The notes under the pieces were generated by a model, which made no database searches, was not told where the DNA came from, and saw nothing but the letters and a program-made list of their open reading frames with translations. Of a DNA stretch of 64,000 nucleotides, positions 22,502-34,900 are shown one piece after another. The DNA comes from Warburgia ugandensis (taxonomy: Eukaryota > Streptophyta > Magnoliopsida > Canellales > Canellaceae): assembly GCA_035236585.1 (NCBI GenBank), contig CP141136.1, positions 30,588,949-30,652,948 on the forward strand, in the 5' to 3' direction. A program made the position numbers and the translations under genes. Each line of letters opens with the position of its first letter. Within the stretch, counting starts at the first letter, position 1.

Positions 22502-22576
22502 GCTGGGGGATTAGACAGTCTCACTCTTGAAAGTTTATACGACGAAGCAGCGTACAGTCTCACTCTTGAAAATTAG
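22502..22576 (+). CDS. Clathrin-assembly gene, last recognisable exon
   Basis: After TTTTGGCAG the sequence reads AGGLDSLTLESLYDEAAY, then SLTLEN and a TAG stop. This matches the conserved AGG-D-L-LDSLYD-A block of plant clathrin-assembly proteins and continues NERQL, 4.3 kb upstream, in phase 0. Relatives go on after DEAAY with a Gln-rich tail; here an 18-bp repeat ACAGTCTCACTCTTGAAA (22515-22532 and 22554-22571) takes over and leads to the stop. The true 3' end is therefore lost or rearranged. Confidence 0.8.
   Translation, partial: AGGLDSLTLESLYDEAAYSLTLEN
22515..22571. repeat. 18-bp direct repeat at the gene's broken 3' end
   Basis: ACAGTCTCACTCTTGAAA occurs at 22515-22532 and, exactly, at 22554-22571, 39 bp apart. 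The first copy is conserved exon sequence; the second begins where similarity to clathrin-assembly proteins stops, so it marks a local duplication or a breakpoint. Confidence 0.85.
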
Positions 22577-25481
22577 ATCTGACCCTTTCATCATAATCTT
22601 ATCGTCGATCAACCACTGGATACTAGATTTGCACCTGATCCATCATGTTAAGATGATCTAAATCATGATCAACTTCCAAACACTTAGATTAACCATTGAT
22701 TTGAGCTTCCATTTAGATTTGACCATAGATCTAACACTTAATCTAAGCCGTTCATTCTTGAATTTTTTATCAAAGGGGATCAAACCTGATCAAGCCACAT
22801 CAGACACAACATCACACATGGGTTTAAGTGATCAGAGTAAGACCACTACCATGTCTTTTTTAAATAAGTTAAATTTCATTTTATCTTAGTTATGCCTAAT
22901 AAATTATAGAAAATTTAGAAAACCAACAAGATTAGAATGTGTTAAACCTTAATAAGAACAATTGAACTATTTATGTTAGTATTAAGATTAATCTACTAGT
23001 TTGTTCTGATGACCTTAGATTCAAAGATTTGATGCTAGGGTGACTTGGAACTATACATCTGACTAATTAGAGTTTAACCTAACTATCAGATCAATAGATT
23101 AAACATTGAGATATGAAATAAACTATCTATAAGTTAAAGATTAATAGGAATTGAGGACAATTAGATGATCTAGACCGTTGATCTTTTATCAATGGACAAG
23201 ATTTGGCATTTTAACAAAAATAAAGAGGAATACATATGGCAAAAAAAAAGTAAAGACAAGATCACCATGCTAATGTGATCAAAGGCCCAAATAAGTCTCA
23301 ATTAAGAAATTGTATGCAAGATAATAACATTGCAATGTACATATGTGTTGATAGAGATGGTGATTGGTATGAAATAAGCTTATTGAGCATTTTGAGGATT
23401 GGGATAACCGTGTTTGAGGTACATAATTTTAACATTTATTTGCCATTGGGATTTTATGCATGTCATCTACTTTACTAATATGTGTAGATTTTAAATATCA
23501 AACCCTTTGATTATCATGCTTTCAATTTGAGGCTACTTGACTACCATAAAAGTCATATTTTGTCATGTTACATTATTTTAACTTTAGAAGAATGCAATAT
23601 TTGCAATGAGACATGTGATTTATAAATATGTACCTTCATGACCATGATGCATATTTTTACATGGAAAATGAAAATGATGTTGCTCATTCTATTATCCACA
23701 GTTGTATGTTTTTAAAAGAAATGATTATACGATGCTTTGAGATGAGTTAAGTAAATGCATGATTTTTCATGAGATATACGATATATGATTTAATGACATT
23801 TGGATTGAGATATATGTTTGTCCAGGCTAATGAGCTTGGTGGGTACTATGCTAAGAGGTTGTACGGGTTTGGCATCTTGGCCTCTAACCAACAAACGTGG
23901 TAGGTACTATCCATGCTCAAAGAGGCACTTGTTTTTCTCAACTATTGTGGTAAGGAAACGTCCACTAGTGGTACTTATGGTACCCTTTTGGAGACATATC
24001 CATAGTCGTTATGGAGGTTGTGGTAGATAGTCTCTTAATACCAGAGACACACGATTTTTGTGAGCTGGTCGTGAGCATAGTGTACCATGAGATTTCTTTT
24101 TTGTGACCGCATGTAAGCATGATGATGGTCTTTAGATGAGTACTCATGACGAATCTACTAATGTGTTCGCTGGGGTGCATATGTGCACGTGATGATGGTG
24201 GTATTGGTTTAAGATTATCAACCATCATAGTTTAACTGATTGCTATTTTAATATTTTAAGGATCTTATGGAATTTGAATTATGAAGTTAAATGGAGGATC
24301 TTTCACATAATTTACAAGTTATGCATTCATGTGATTTTTTAATACATTATATATTAGAATTTATGTGGGATTACCATGTAGATTCGATCATTTGAAAAGT
24401 AGTGCATGTTTATATTGATATTATCTAAAATATTTTAACATGAAGATGTAAACTGATGTTGACATGTGGTTTGAATTATGTTTCCTACCTCTGATCTAAT
24501 CATTATATTCTTTAGAACTACATGAAAAATGACTTGAAATATTGTTTAGAATTAGATTTCAAATTTGGTATAATAGATGTGAAACTACCTACACAATCGC
24601 AAGCTTGCATAAATATTGTAAATTGTTTACAATATCTCAGGTTTTTGAAGAGTTTGACTTGAGGTACAACAAATCAAGGTGGATGCAAATTTGGATGAAG
24701 ATAATAGTGTAAGCTACTATAACCAATGTAAGTATATGAATTATCCTTTTGGACATGTATATGTAGTTATTGCAGATGGAATGTGAGTTGTGACTGGTTA
24801 GATTTGGCATGCATGCATTTTTGTCTTAGTTTAAAAAAAATTCCTTAGCTATTTTGTTGGAAGTAAATGACACTCAGGCTTTTTGAAATGAATTTAAAAG
24901 AAAAATAATCTTCTCCTGCATTGTATTGTTTTCATAAAATGGTTCTCAAATAAGGATTGATCCCGCATTAATAATTAGTTTTGTATGAAATCCTAAATTG
25001 TCATAGTCAATGATGCCCAAACTCACTCGACAGTAAGAGTTGTGGAATGTGAATGATGATAGCAATGGGTAAGACTCATCGTAAATTGCATGCACTTTTG
25101 ATAAAATTCGTGGAACCCATATGATAATTTATTTTCTTATGTTTGATCTAAGCTAGGCACCTAACTTTAACTAAGTTTAATGTGATATTTAGAGTTCTTA
25201 TTATCATGTGGAACATGGTTACCAAATAATGACACTTTGTACTGATCAAAGAAAAGATTTAAATGACTAAATGTGTGCTTAAAAATGTTAATGTTGCACT
25301 AGTTGTAAGACCTAAACAAGAGAGTGTGGATTGCCCTTTTGGACTGAAACTTCTATGTACATCTAGTTGATGTTGAAGCATTTAGAGCATGATTTGCTCT
25401 TTTACTACTTACAAATGTGAGAAGAGTTTGTATATTTGACATTTATAACATTTAAAGAGTCCAAATAGCATCAAAGAATGC
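22577..25481. other. LTR-like non-coding sequence, not delimited
   Basis: Contains runs such as GATCTAAATCATGATCAACTT and TTAATCTAAGCCGTTCATTC, and a zone at 23820-24230 of the kind seen in long plant Ty3/gypsy LTRs. The segment TAAATTGTTTACAATATCTC (24620-24639) resembles, in reverse orientation, a piece at 37960-37998 inside the probable solo LTR. Ends were not found. A motif around GGAATGTGAATGAT (25035-25092) recurs at 25999-26052. No gene. Confidence 0.4.

Positions 25482-25576
<95 letters not shown>
25482..25576. repeat. (TA)n(GA)n compound microsatellite
   Basis: About 12 TA units (25482-25506) followed directly by about 35 GA units. Confidence 0.97.
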
Positions 25577-25578
<2 letters not shown>

Positions 25579-26307
25579 CTTTTTAGTTTGTTTTCAAAAG
25601 AAGATGTTTCTCATCAAGTGTGATAGAAACAAAATTTTTCTTCCTTCACTTTATACTTGGCCTAGAGTAGACTAGAAACATTACCCAATCTAACTAAAAC
25701 TCCCAAAATTAATAAATAGGTGGTCTTAGTACACGCTTGATCATTTTGATAATAATGACTTATAAGGGGTTTTTAGAAATGGGCATGAACAAGATGTAAC
25801 AAGACACGTGCAAGTTTGCTAGTGAATTGTTTAAGATGTATCTCTTGATTGTTGAATGGTAGTAGTTGCTTACATAAAGCTAAATTGTTTCAGTTATATT
25901 TATATGAGAGCAAATGAATGTGTATATACATGTGCTATGTGATGGCTAGAATCATGCAAGTTAAAATTGCTTTACTTATAACCTAAGTAAACAAGAATGT
26001 GTGGTGGAATGTGAATGATTATTGCAATGGGTAAGGCTCATCATAAATTGCATGCTATGTTAGGTTTAGGTTTCATTACTTAAAGTTGTTGCATTAGAAT
26101 AGTTTAGTTAGTTTCTAGGTTTAGCTTTAGGAAAGTTCAATTTTAGAAATATCTATACTTTAGAAAGTTTCTATTTTCATGCATATTTTATCTGATTTGC
26201 TTTCAGCTTTTTTGCCACATATGTCATGTCAATTTGTTTTCTTTAAATGAATTACATGACCTTTTTTATGTCATTATTCTAATATCATTGTGTTCTTCTT
26301 TGTAGTG

Positions 26308-27680
26308 ATGATGGAATGAGAAGAACAACAAAATGAAGATTACAGCCAAAATGAAGAGCACGAACAAGAGGCTAACATGAGCATTACTCAAAAGAGAAAG
26401 GGTAGAGGGCGAACAACAATGAAAACGATTATCAAGAGAAAGTATAAGGGAATTAAAGAAACCGTCTAATACAACAACAGAGAGCAAGAGAAAGGTGAGA
26501 GTGTTGCCTCTTATAATAGTTTCTTCTGCTATATAGTAAGAAGCATGTTTCTTATCACATTTAAGGACTGATGACTTGTGCCAACCTTGACAAAAGATTC
26601 AATGTGGGAAATAGTAAAGGTAGGTAAACATAAATAACATGTATTATATAATTTATAACATATCTTTTCAAATATAATATAATAATTTACTGTGTACTTT
26701 GCAGACTGCCTTTGACATGCCTAATGACAAGAAGACACATGCTTTGCGAGGAGCTAATGAGCAATTGAGAAAATAGAAGAACTACCTTGTTCACAATTAT
26801 ATAGCTCCATATGTCAATGATCCATTGAGGCTATACGCAGTGCTTGCCATTTACTCTGATGTTATTAACCAGGAGGTGTGGAATGCATTTGTACAAAACT
26901 CTACATCCATTGAATTTGAGGTATGCACAGAAATGACGTTTCATTTAATTATTTACATGTGACATCCGATTATTGCACTTGATTATGTATGTACAAATGT
27001 GTAGGCAAAGAGTGCAAGAGGAAGAAAGGTACATGAAACAAATATGCAGCACCACCTGTCAGGTTGGGCTATACTCGCTTAAAAGAGCTGAAGTAAGCAT
27101 TTGTGACTATTTATCACTTTCAAATTAATGCTACTATAGTTATATATATTTTATTCTCTAATTATAGTGTCATTGCTTGACTGCAAAAGAAATCTTGGAC
27201 TACAAAACCCATTGATCACTCCATCCTTCAGAAGATGGCACATTTAGTGGGCCGTGCTGGCAATAAGTTCCTATATGAAAGTACTGCACAAATTGCTACT
27301 CACATTTTAAGTGGTTCCACCTGTTTATGAATTTTATGCAATTAATTAGATGACATGATCATGTATTTCTAATTAAATTTTGCGGGATATTCTTACACAA
27401 TAAAGCACACCTACATGAACTCTATGTAGCACTGCTACCAATGAGTACATCATCCTAGTCAAGTTAGGGGCATGGGGTGTGGTATTGTTCCTTCTAAATT
27501 CTTTGATAAAGGACATTTACCTATAGTTCAAGATGATGAGGAGGCCCACAATGAGTTGGTTAAGAAAATAAAAATGGATATATTTAGTCAGTTGCATGAG
27601 GGAGGTTTGATGATAGTTTCTCCATCCCTTGCGCATAATTCTCACAATGCCCTTATATCTCCATCAAATGCAAGCTAAAT
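26308..27680 (+). pseudogene. CACTA copy 1 TNP1/En-Spm-like gene
   Basis: Multi-exon plant En/Spm transposon gene. Visible pieces: basic start with ITQKRKGRGRTTMKTIIK (near 26376-26440); KDSMWEIVK (near 26596); the exon from 26705 reading TAFDMPNDKKTHALRGANEQ, then an in-frame stop where Trp is expected, then YLVHNYIAPYV and VWNAFVQNSTSIEFE, ending at GTATGC; an exon near 27005 with AKSARGRKVHETNMQHHLSG; then SWTTKPIDHSILQKMAHLVG and the 27472-27678 frame. The order WE-VK, F-D-P, LR--W--WK, W--F, AK-AR-RKVH is that of En/Spm-type plant transposon proteins, which bind the element ends. A dead copy. Confidence 0.72.
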
Positions 27681-27745
27681 TCTCCAATAGAAGAAGATCA
27701 TAAAGGAATTCAACGCCCCTTGAAAAGGAATTTCCAGCCAAGGAG

Positions 27746-27749
<4 letters not shown>

Positions 27750-27821
<72 letters not shown>
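27750..27821. repeat. (TA)n microsatellite
   Basis: About 36 TA units inside CACTA copy 1. The Tyr-Ile frame over it is an artefact. CACTA copy 2 lacks this array. Confidence 0.97.
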
Positions 27822-27823
<2 letters not shown>

Positions 27824-28444
27824 AAGATTGGAAATTTTTATTATCCTTCTCTAATAGTTCTCCATCTCAACCTCTCTATTGTATATCTAATTTGCAAGTA
27901 GGTCAATGCTTGTTGGCCTTCGATTCTTGCTAAGACATCGTGGCAGTTGGTTCATGCTATGAGCATGAATCAACTGTTTTGCATGGAATTAGTATGCCAC
28001 AACATATTTAGTGAGTGTCCATTACCATGGCTTTGGATGCTAATGCCTACCTATCATTTCCCTTAGAAATGGAAAATATTATAATTGTTGGGTAAGTAGT
28101 TGCATATCACGTTGCTTGGCCAGAGGCATTAGTCATTCCCATAGAGCCCATGGTATGTATCTTATCATACTACCTTCCTCATTATTATTTTTTAACTAAA
28201 GACCTTAATTTAATTGTTTAATAACTTTATACAGTTAACCAGCAAACAACATGCAGCAGCAAGGTCAGTCACCTTTGCATTATCATCTATAGCTGTTGCA
28301 CCAATGGAATAGGTACTTGTATACCATGGGCTCTATGTGAATAACTAATATTATTTAGATGAAATTTTTTACATCTTTTAGGTTAATCTATAGTCTCATC
28401 AATGATGATATGGGAATCAACCCCATATGAATCAAGGATGGAGT

Positions 28445-29254
28445 GCTTGCCAAGGACATTGTTGAAGTGCCACTTATGGCAGAGGACCTATTATGAGTTT
28501 GCCTATAGGATCAACTCAAGCACCCTCACATTGTCTCCTACATGGAGTATATGCACATGGTTATAAAATATTTGACATTTACATGTTATATTTTCATGGT
28601 ATAGGTAATAATTATTTCTTTTATGTAGTTTTTTGAATGATGCAACTAGCCTTTTTGAGGGTGAGGGTACATGTTGCAAATTCCTTGACCCTGGTATCAT
28701 TTTTGGAGTGGCGGAGCAATAATCGATATAGAGACATGTTCAATAGTCATACGTAGGGATTGTTAACTTTAATTACAATTCATATGACTATCTATGTAGG
28801 GCTCATTGGATGCTACTAGTCTTGGATGTGCATAGTGGGTATGCTTTCTTTTTTTATTCTTGTGGATCACACATCCGTCCCACCCTTGTAGAAATTATAA
28901 ATAAGCAAGCCTTATTCTTTTCATGTGTTATGTGTAGAGAAATAATTTTCTATTAATCTATAATGCATTTAAAATTTAAATTTGTAAAGTATGGTATGAA
29001 TGGGATAATATGACCGAGACTGTACAACCATCGAAACTCACTTGGAAGAATGTCGAGGTATAAAAAACAGTTATTTACTCTATGTTACTACTAATTAAAC
29101 CTAAAGTATTACAAATGATATTTATGGATTCTTTTTGTTATCCTTGTTGCATAGTGCCCTAAACAACAGTCTCATTGGGAGTGGGGGTACTATGTCCTGA
29201 GATACATGAGGACACTCATATTCAATAGTATTCCTATCTCCCAATTAAGAAAAG
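28445..29254 (+). pseudogene. CACTA copy 1 Ulp1-like cysteine protease domain
   Basis: Exon pieces downstream of the TNP1-like exons: a block with HPHIVSYMEYMH (near 28525), LNDATSLFEGEGTCCKFLDP (near 28635), VNFNYNSYDYLCRAHWMLLV followed by LDVHSG (28755-28840, catalytic His codon at 28804), and CPKQQSHWEWGYYVLRYMRT (near 29157-29215). This is the H-W-LLV-D ... CP-Q ... E-C-GYYV-RYM pattern of Ulp1/SENP proteases that plant DNA transposons sometimes carry. The catalytic Cys is replaced by Trp (TGG at 29182), and the usual Asp after the His strand is not visible. Whether it was fused to the TNP1-like gene cannot be told. Confidence 0.75.
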
Positions 29255-29999
29255 TAAGTTTTCATAATCTTATATTTTTTTACAATTTTTTGTGGATCTA
29301 GCTAAAGAATGTGACCTTAATTAAATATGTTGCATTAGAAACTATTGTGCTTTCTGGGTGGGCAAATAAGAAGAGTTACTCCAAACTAAATCTCAAAGAA
29401 ATATGAACTAAATGAGACGAGTATGTAATGATTTTTAATTGGATCACTTGAGTAACTACATGAATGTGAAATATATAGTAAAGTTTTTTTTTTTTTTTTT
29501 CATTCACTTGTGTGTGTTCTTTTATTTTTTTATTATTTTCTTTGAAATATATATATATATATATATATTAAGCGATGAATGAGTGGAAACTTGGAGTATG
29601 GGATGAAGAGTATGTGGCAGTTGGTTTTCAATTTATTCATTGAATTATATAACTTTTATGAGATGATGAATGAGAGGGTTACTTAGAGTGTGAAAGAAAA
29701 TGAGAATGCATATAGATTTACAAATGAAGTGAATGTGGATGTAATAAAGAATGCATATGTTGTGGTTTATTTTATAAAGTATTTTGGATAATGATGACTT
29801 TGGATGTTTGGTACCAATTATGAAAGTGAATGTATTAGGTATTATATTGTAAGAAGTATTGGGTGACTCAAGAAAAATGTTGATGCATGTTATAATGGAT
29901 GTTGGTTTTACTTATTTATTAAGATTGTTTAAAGTATCAAGTGTATCAAGATAGATGTGGTAGTCCTTGGATGTAAAAATGAAAAAGAAAGAAAGACTT

Positions 30000-30352
30000 T
30001 TTAAGTATTTAGCCACAAACGACTTCAAAAGTGTTCGAATTTTAAAGTCATTTACTTTTGAAGTCGCTTAGGGCTAAATGACTTCAAATGTTTGTGGCTT
30101 TTGAAGTCACTTAGCCTAAATGACTTCAAAAGTCTAACACCTTTGAAGCCACTTAGACTAAATGACTTCAAAAGTTTGTGATTTTTGAAGTCATTTGTTT
30201 AAGCAACTTCAAAGGTCCTTGATTTTTGAAGTTGTTTACCTAAATGAATTTAAAATTTTTTGACTTTTGAAGTTTGCTTGATAGAAGTCATTTATTAAGC
30301 GACTTCTATTACCACTTTTAACTGACTTTAAAAGCCCCCTATGTAGTAGTGA
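30000..30352. repeat. CACTA copy 1 subterminal repeats and right terminus
   Basis: About ten units of CGACTTCAAAAG/CTTTTGAAGTCATTT in alternating orientation, spaced about 25-35 bp. They end at the terminal inverted repeat GTAGTAGTG (30344-30352). In CACTA elements such units bind the TNPA-type protein. The three bases after the end are ATT; the matching left flank is not known. Confidence 0.85.
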
Positions 30353-31949
30353 TTTTCTTAGAAACTAAAAATTATGTATATATTGGCTTTATTTTTATAC
30401 TCAAATTTTGAGAATTTATTGATAATGGAATATATTTAGCAAAACATTAGGATTTTGATGTATTGGTTATTTCTATTAGCATCTTAAAGTTAAGAACTTA
30501 ATGAATGGTGAATGGAAGAAAATTCTCTATGAGAAATAAAGGATTTTCATAAAAAAATTTGAAATGTTTATGAGTGTCATTTTTGAAAAACCATATGAGA
30601 CTATAACTCATCCATTAGCGATTTAAAGGCTTTCTGCTTATACTAAATGTAGACAATAGCACCTGCAAAAGTGGTTAGAATTTTTTTAGATTTCTTATTT
30701 TAGGTTTTATAGTTTTGTTCGAGGACTAGGAAAATATAGATTTGGGGGTTATTTGGTATGCTTAGAAATATTAAATATCATATCTCTATATTTAGCATAT
30801 TTTAAACCTAAAAATTAGCTAAATATCACTAATGAGGGTTTATTTCACATTTTGTAGGATTAGAGTACAACTAAAAAAATGCTAATTTTAGCATTCAAGA
30901 ACCCTAAAAAGGAGCAAGACCACTATCCAAGCAACATCATGGGCCAGCATGTCAAACATAAAGTCCAGGAGCTTAGAATGACAAGGCGATGTTGTTATCA
31001 AAGTCTAAGAAATCAGAAACCCTAAGTGAAAGATCAACCTTATTCGTACAAAATAAGGTGTTCTTACCAAACGTAAAGGTGTTAGAACTTTCCATGCATG
31101 CATTCCACAACCTTGAAAAGCTTCTAAAGGAAGCTCAAATCACATACATTGGATACAAATATATAAGAGGTTTTCTAAAACAAAACAAATTAGAAGACTA
31201 GAGCCCACATGATGACTCATTCCATTGCATAACCAAAAAAGTGGAGTTGGAAGAATTTCCTCTACAAGGTGGTGTATTCCCACTTGATTCCACATTTTTA
31301 CATGAGGGAAATAGGGAAGAGAGGAGGAGAAAATAAAGGAAAAGAGGAGAAAGACAATTTATGAGAAATCTATGGCTAACAATTATCCTTACTTTTGAAG
31401 CACTCAAAGGCCAATATCTATCCTTGTTTATTAGTATCCTGAGAAACCAATGAGAACTCATTCAAAATAAGGATAGAACAAGAAGAAAGAAGACTAAAAG
31501 GAAGACCAGTCTGGAACCCCATTGGAGTTTTTTTGGTGAGTTGTCCACCTTATTTTTAGGAGAAAAAATTCCGATTCTAAGGGGTAGATGTCCTACCCTC
31601 CTTAAAGCTTATTGGTCATAGAAAAAAATGGTGGGCTAGGAGAAAAAATGCGGAGGAGACCTGGAGTGGATAAGGAAATCTCAGTGGAATATAAACCATC
31701 CACTCTAAGGCATGTTGATCCAATTGTTGTCAATAAAAGAGCTACAAAATATGATATTTTGGCCAAGAAAACTTCAAAGTAATCACATCAACCAACCTTA
31801 AGGTTAGGTGTAGTAGACATTTCTAATCCCATTGATATATTTGGTGATAGAATGTTATGGAGTTATCCACTTAGGTGGGATCTGAGTGGGGCAATGCAGT
31901 TGGCTTGGGGTCATGTGGGTGGATATTCATCTTCTCAAGTGAGGGTAAC
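30353..31949. other. No gene recognised
   Basis: AT-rich sequence between CACTA copy 1 and the gypsy fossil. A 70-aa frame at 30989-31201 shows no family motif and no partner exon, so I do not call it. Confidence 0.45.
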
Positions 31950-34900
31950 AACCAACCAACACTCAACTATTCATTGGAATGCTTTGGGTATATGAGTATG
32001 GATCCACATTCAATGGGGTTGGCTTCATAGGTGTCTGGGTTGGTTGAGGTGATAATATCATTGACTCTAGTCAAGTTGGAGAAGGTTCCATCTCCTTGGG
32101 GGATGGGAAGCATGACAAGGTTCTTAAAGATAGCCCGTTGAGTATCCAAGGCTATGGGCTGGGATTTTAGATCTAGAACTACCCTAATGGAATGTTTTAA
32201 GACTATTACTACTTCTTTTAAAGGTCTTTTCCGTAGAAACATAACTAGTTTTTCCTTTGACCCTTCTTTGTTTCTACAGATAGTAGTTAACCTATCCCTA
32301 GGAGTTCCTTTCTGAATGGTGGAGAGTAGGGTAGTCAAACCTTATTAGGTCTAAGGGGACGGAAGGCCCTTTGTATATTACATGTGGCTGAATGTCGAAG
32401 GGTTCAAATTCCTATTTCTTGGGTAGGACAAGATACTGTGTGCTTGTGTGACGACTCGGGTTTCATATGATGCAAATTTCATAAAAAGGCGAGATCTCTT
32501 GCTTTAGAAATATGAAATGCATGAAAATCTTTTGTTTTGGAAAGCAATCTTTCATATAAAATCCCGAGTGTCAAAACACATTTTCAAATCATATAGCCAT
32601 GGCATAGTTTTAAATCAACTCTATTCCCAAGAAAGTGTTAGTCATAGCCCCAGCTACAGAGAGTAACTACAATCAAGTAACATTCACTAAAAGATAAGGT
32701 AGGGGTTTACTTACTTGTACTTAATTTGGATGTTCTCTGTCACGGGTGTATCCTATCCTTAAGTGTTTACTTGTATCTGAAAAATATTAAGGATTAGGTG
32801 AGTATACACTATACTCAGTAAGAGTCTATCACTGCTAGTTTTACAATGCATGCTATGTTTTAAACCATATGTTCTTTAAACCATGTGCATGTTTGGACAC
32901 TCATGTTCAATATCCATATTAAAAGCCATTGTCAAAATAGAATACTAACGACTTAAAGAATCGCATAATCCAGGTCAAAAGTAACATAGATATCATAAAC
33001 ATATACTATGATATGCATAAGATGCTCAACTGAATCCAACTCATGGATCTATGGTCGACCATGCTCATGTCATGCCATATGCATGCAAGTAAATCCTCAA
33101 AAACATAGGGCACACTATGCCCATGACCTCAGCGCCGTGTGGTCCCCGGGTACCTAGGGACTCTCTGCATAGCCTCCATGGGGCATATGACACTTCGACG
33201 GGTGTCATGACACCTCCAGTGGTAGTCCTCATTTACCACAGCAATCAAAGTGAGGACAAGCCTCTTTGGAGTGGTACCCTTTCCACCTATAGTGGTAGAG
33301 GCTAGGAGGCCACCTCGACCCTCTCGGCATACCACTCACGAGCTTACTAGCCCACAGGGGCACGTCTGCCGACGCACTGGGCCTCCGCCCCTTTTCTCGT
33401 TGGTGGGCGCATCCATAGACGTGCCCATCGGTTTTCCTTTAATGCACTGGGTGCGTTTTGGTTCTGTGGTGACCTAGGCGTCCTTAGGATGCCCTGGTTC
33501 AACCCTGTTGAACCTGAACGCCCCAGGCACCTGCCCTGGGTCTGTTGTGGCTCCCTAGAGCCCCATTTTGCATGGTTTCTCATGCAAAAACTTAGGGATA
33601 TTCAACCTAAGACTAAGGAGGAGAAGGGTTTGGAGTTGTTTAAGGCGTACCTGGTTCGTGGTTGAGTATTTTTCACGGTTTCTCCTCTTGCTTGCAAGTC
33701 CAAGACTAGTTTTTGCTAGGGTTTTGGGCTGCCATTGGAGGCGCCCAAGAGCTCTATTTATAAAGCTTAAGGAGGGTTCTGGAGGGGGTTTCCACCGCCA
33801 TGGAATGGCGGTGGGGAAACTTCTAGAATGGCGGTGGTTTCCCCCCTGCACATCGACATTCTAGAATGTCGGTGATGCAGTGTGTTTGAGAAGAAGGGGG
33901 TGCCCATATCAAAATGGGTCCCTGTTTTCTCTGGCCAATTCGTTTTAAATTTAATTATAATTTTGCCCTTGAACTTCAAAGGGCCATAACTTGCTCATTT
34001 TAACTCCGTTTTTGGTGATTCTGGTCTTGTTGGATTCCTGTTTTTGAGACGAACCTAAGAGTACCATTCTAAGGACCAAATTTCTGGGTTTAGTTAGGGT
34101 AAACCGTGAAATGACCAAAATACCCTTATCTCAAAAAGTGAACTTTTCATTACCAACATGGGATTTCAAGGTTACAAAAATGGAGTCATTACAGCTTGTG
34201 AGGCTTTGGAGTGAGTGGGTGGAGCTTTTATGCTACTTGAGGCACTTAGGTGCAGGTTAGGAAGCTTAAGGTGTTTGGGAATTTTGTCTCTTGAGGTGGC
34301 ACCAAGAATGCCAAATTGGCATAGGGATGAGTCCTTGACTATGATGTAGAGCCTTTCAGCATGTGTGTTCTAAGTATCATACCTTGGGGTTTCTTGTTAT
34401 GATCCACAAAAAATTTCTATTGTGGGCAGCCTATGGGCTGCCAATCAATCATCAATGTTTGCAAATATTCTGAGGATCATCTCATCACTTTGTTCTAACA
34501 TGGTGTCCACATTTGATCTTACCGTTGAGATTAGTCGATGAATAGCTTAGGTCTTTTCTTGAGCCTTAGGAAAGTGATGTTCTAAATGTGGGTTTATCTC
34601 CTCCCTTGCCTTTGATTAGCTGAAGTGGTGATGGGGGTTTCATGAAATTGAGGTTGTTCAATGGACATTGAGATGCTAGTTGGATGGTGTTTTGGGAATT
34701 TGAAAGTTAGTGGCCATTTGGATGGTGACTTGGTGGGGCAAGACCAATAATGTTGTTGGTTTGGGTGGCATGGGCAATATCACAAATGGTACATAGCATA
34801 ACGCAGAATTTTATTACTTTCATATCATAATCATCTTTATTAGAATTGAATTTGCTTTCATAAATCTCATGGAGAGGATTCTTTAAAGCCTTTTGCTCAT

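Larger units (their letters stand above)
25655..30352 (+). mobile_element. CACTA (En/Spm) transposon, copy 1
   Basis: The right terminus (30325-30352) read inwards is CACTACTACATAGGGGGCTT, a typical CACTA end, preceded by about 350 bp of subterminal repeats of the AAATGACTTCAAAAG / CTTTTGAAGTCATTT kind in both orientations. The interior has plus-strand exons of a TNP1-like gene (26308-27680) and a Ulp1-like domain (28445-29254). The interior is homologous to 50995-54575 over its whole length, which fixes the left limit of similarity near 25655. The left CACTA terminus was not found, and no Tnp2 transposase lies in this copy, so it is broken or non-autonomous. Confidence 0.82.

Noticed and set aside
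30000-30352. CRISPR-like array of short spaced repeats
   Set aside because: The units alternate in orientation, vary in spacing and end at a CACTA terminus; they are transposon subterminal repeats in a plant genome.
33117-33864. Overlapping open frames on both strands in a GC-rich zone
   Set aside because: They arise from high GC and few stops within the solo LTR; no protein family motif or splice pattern supports a gene.
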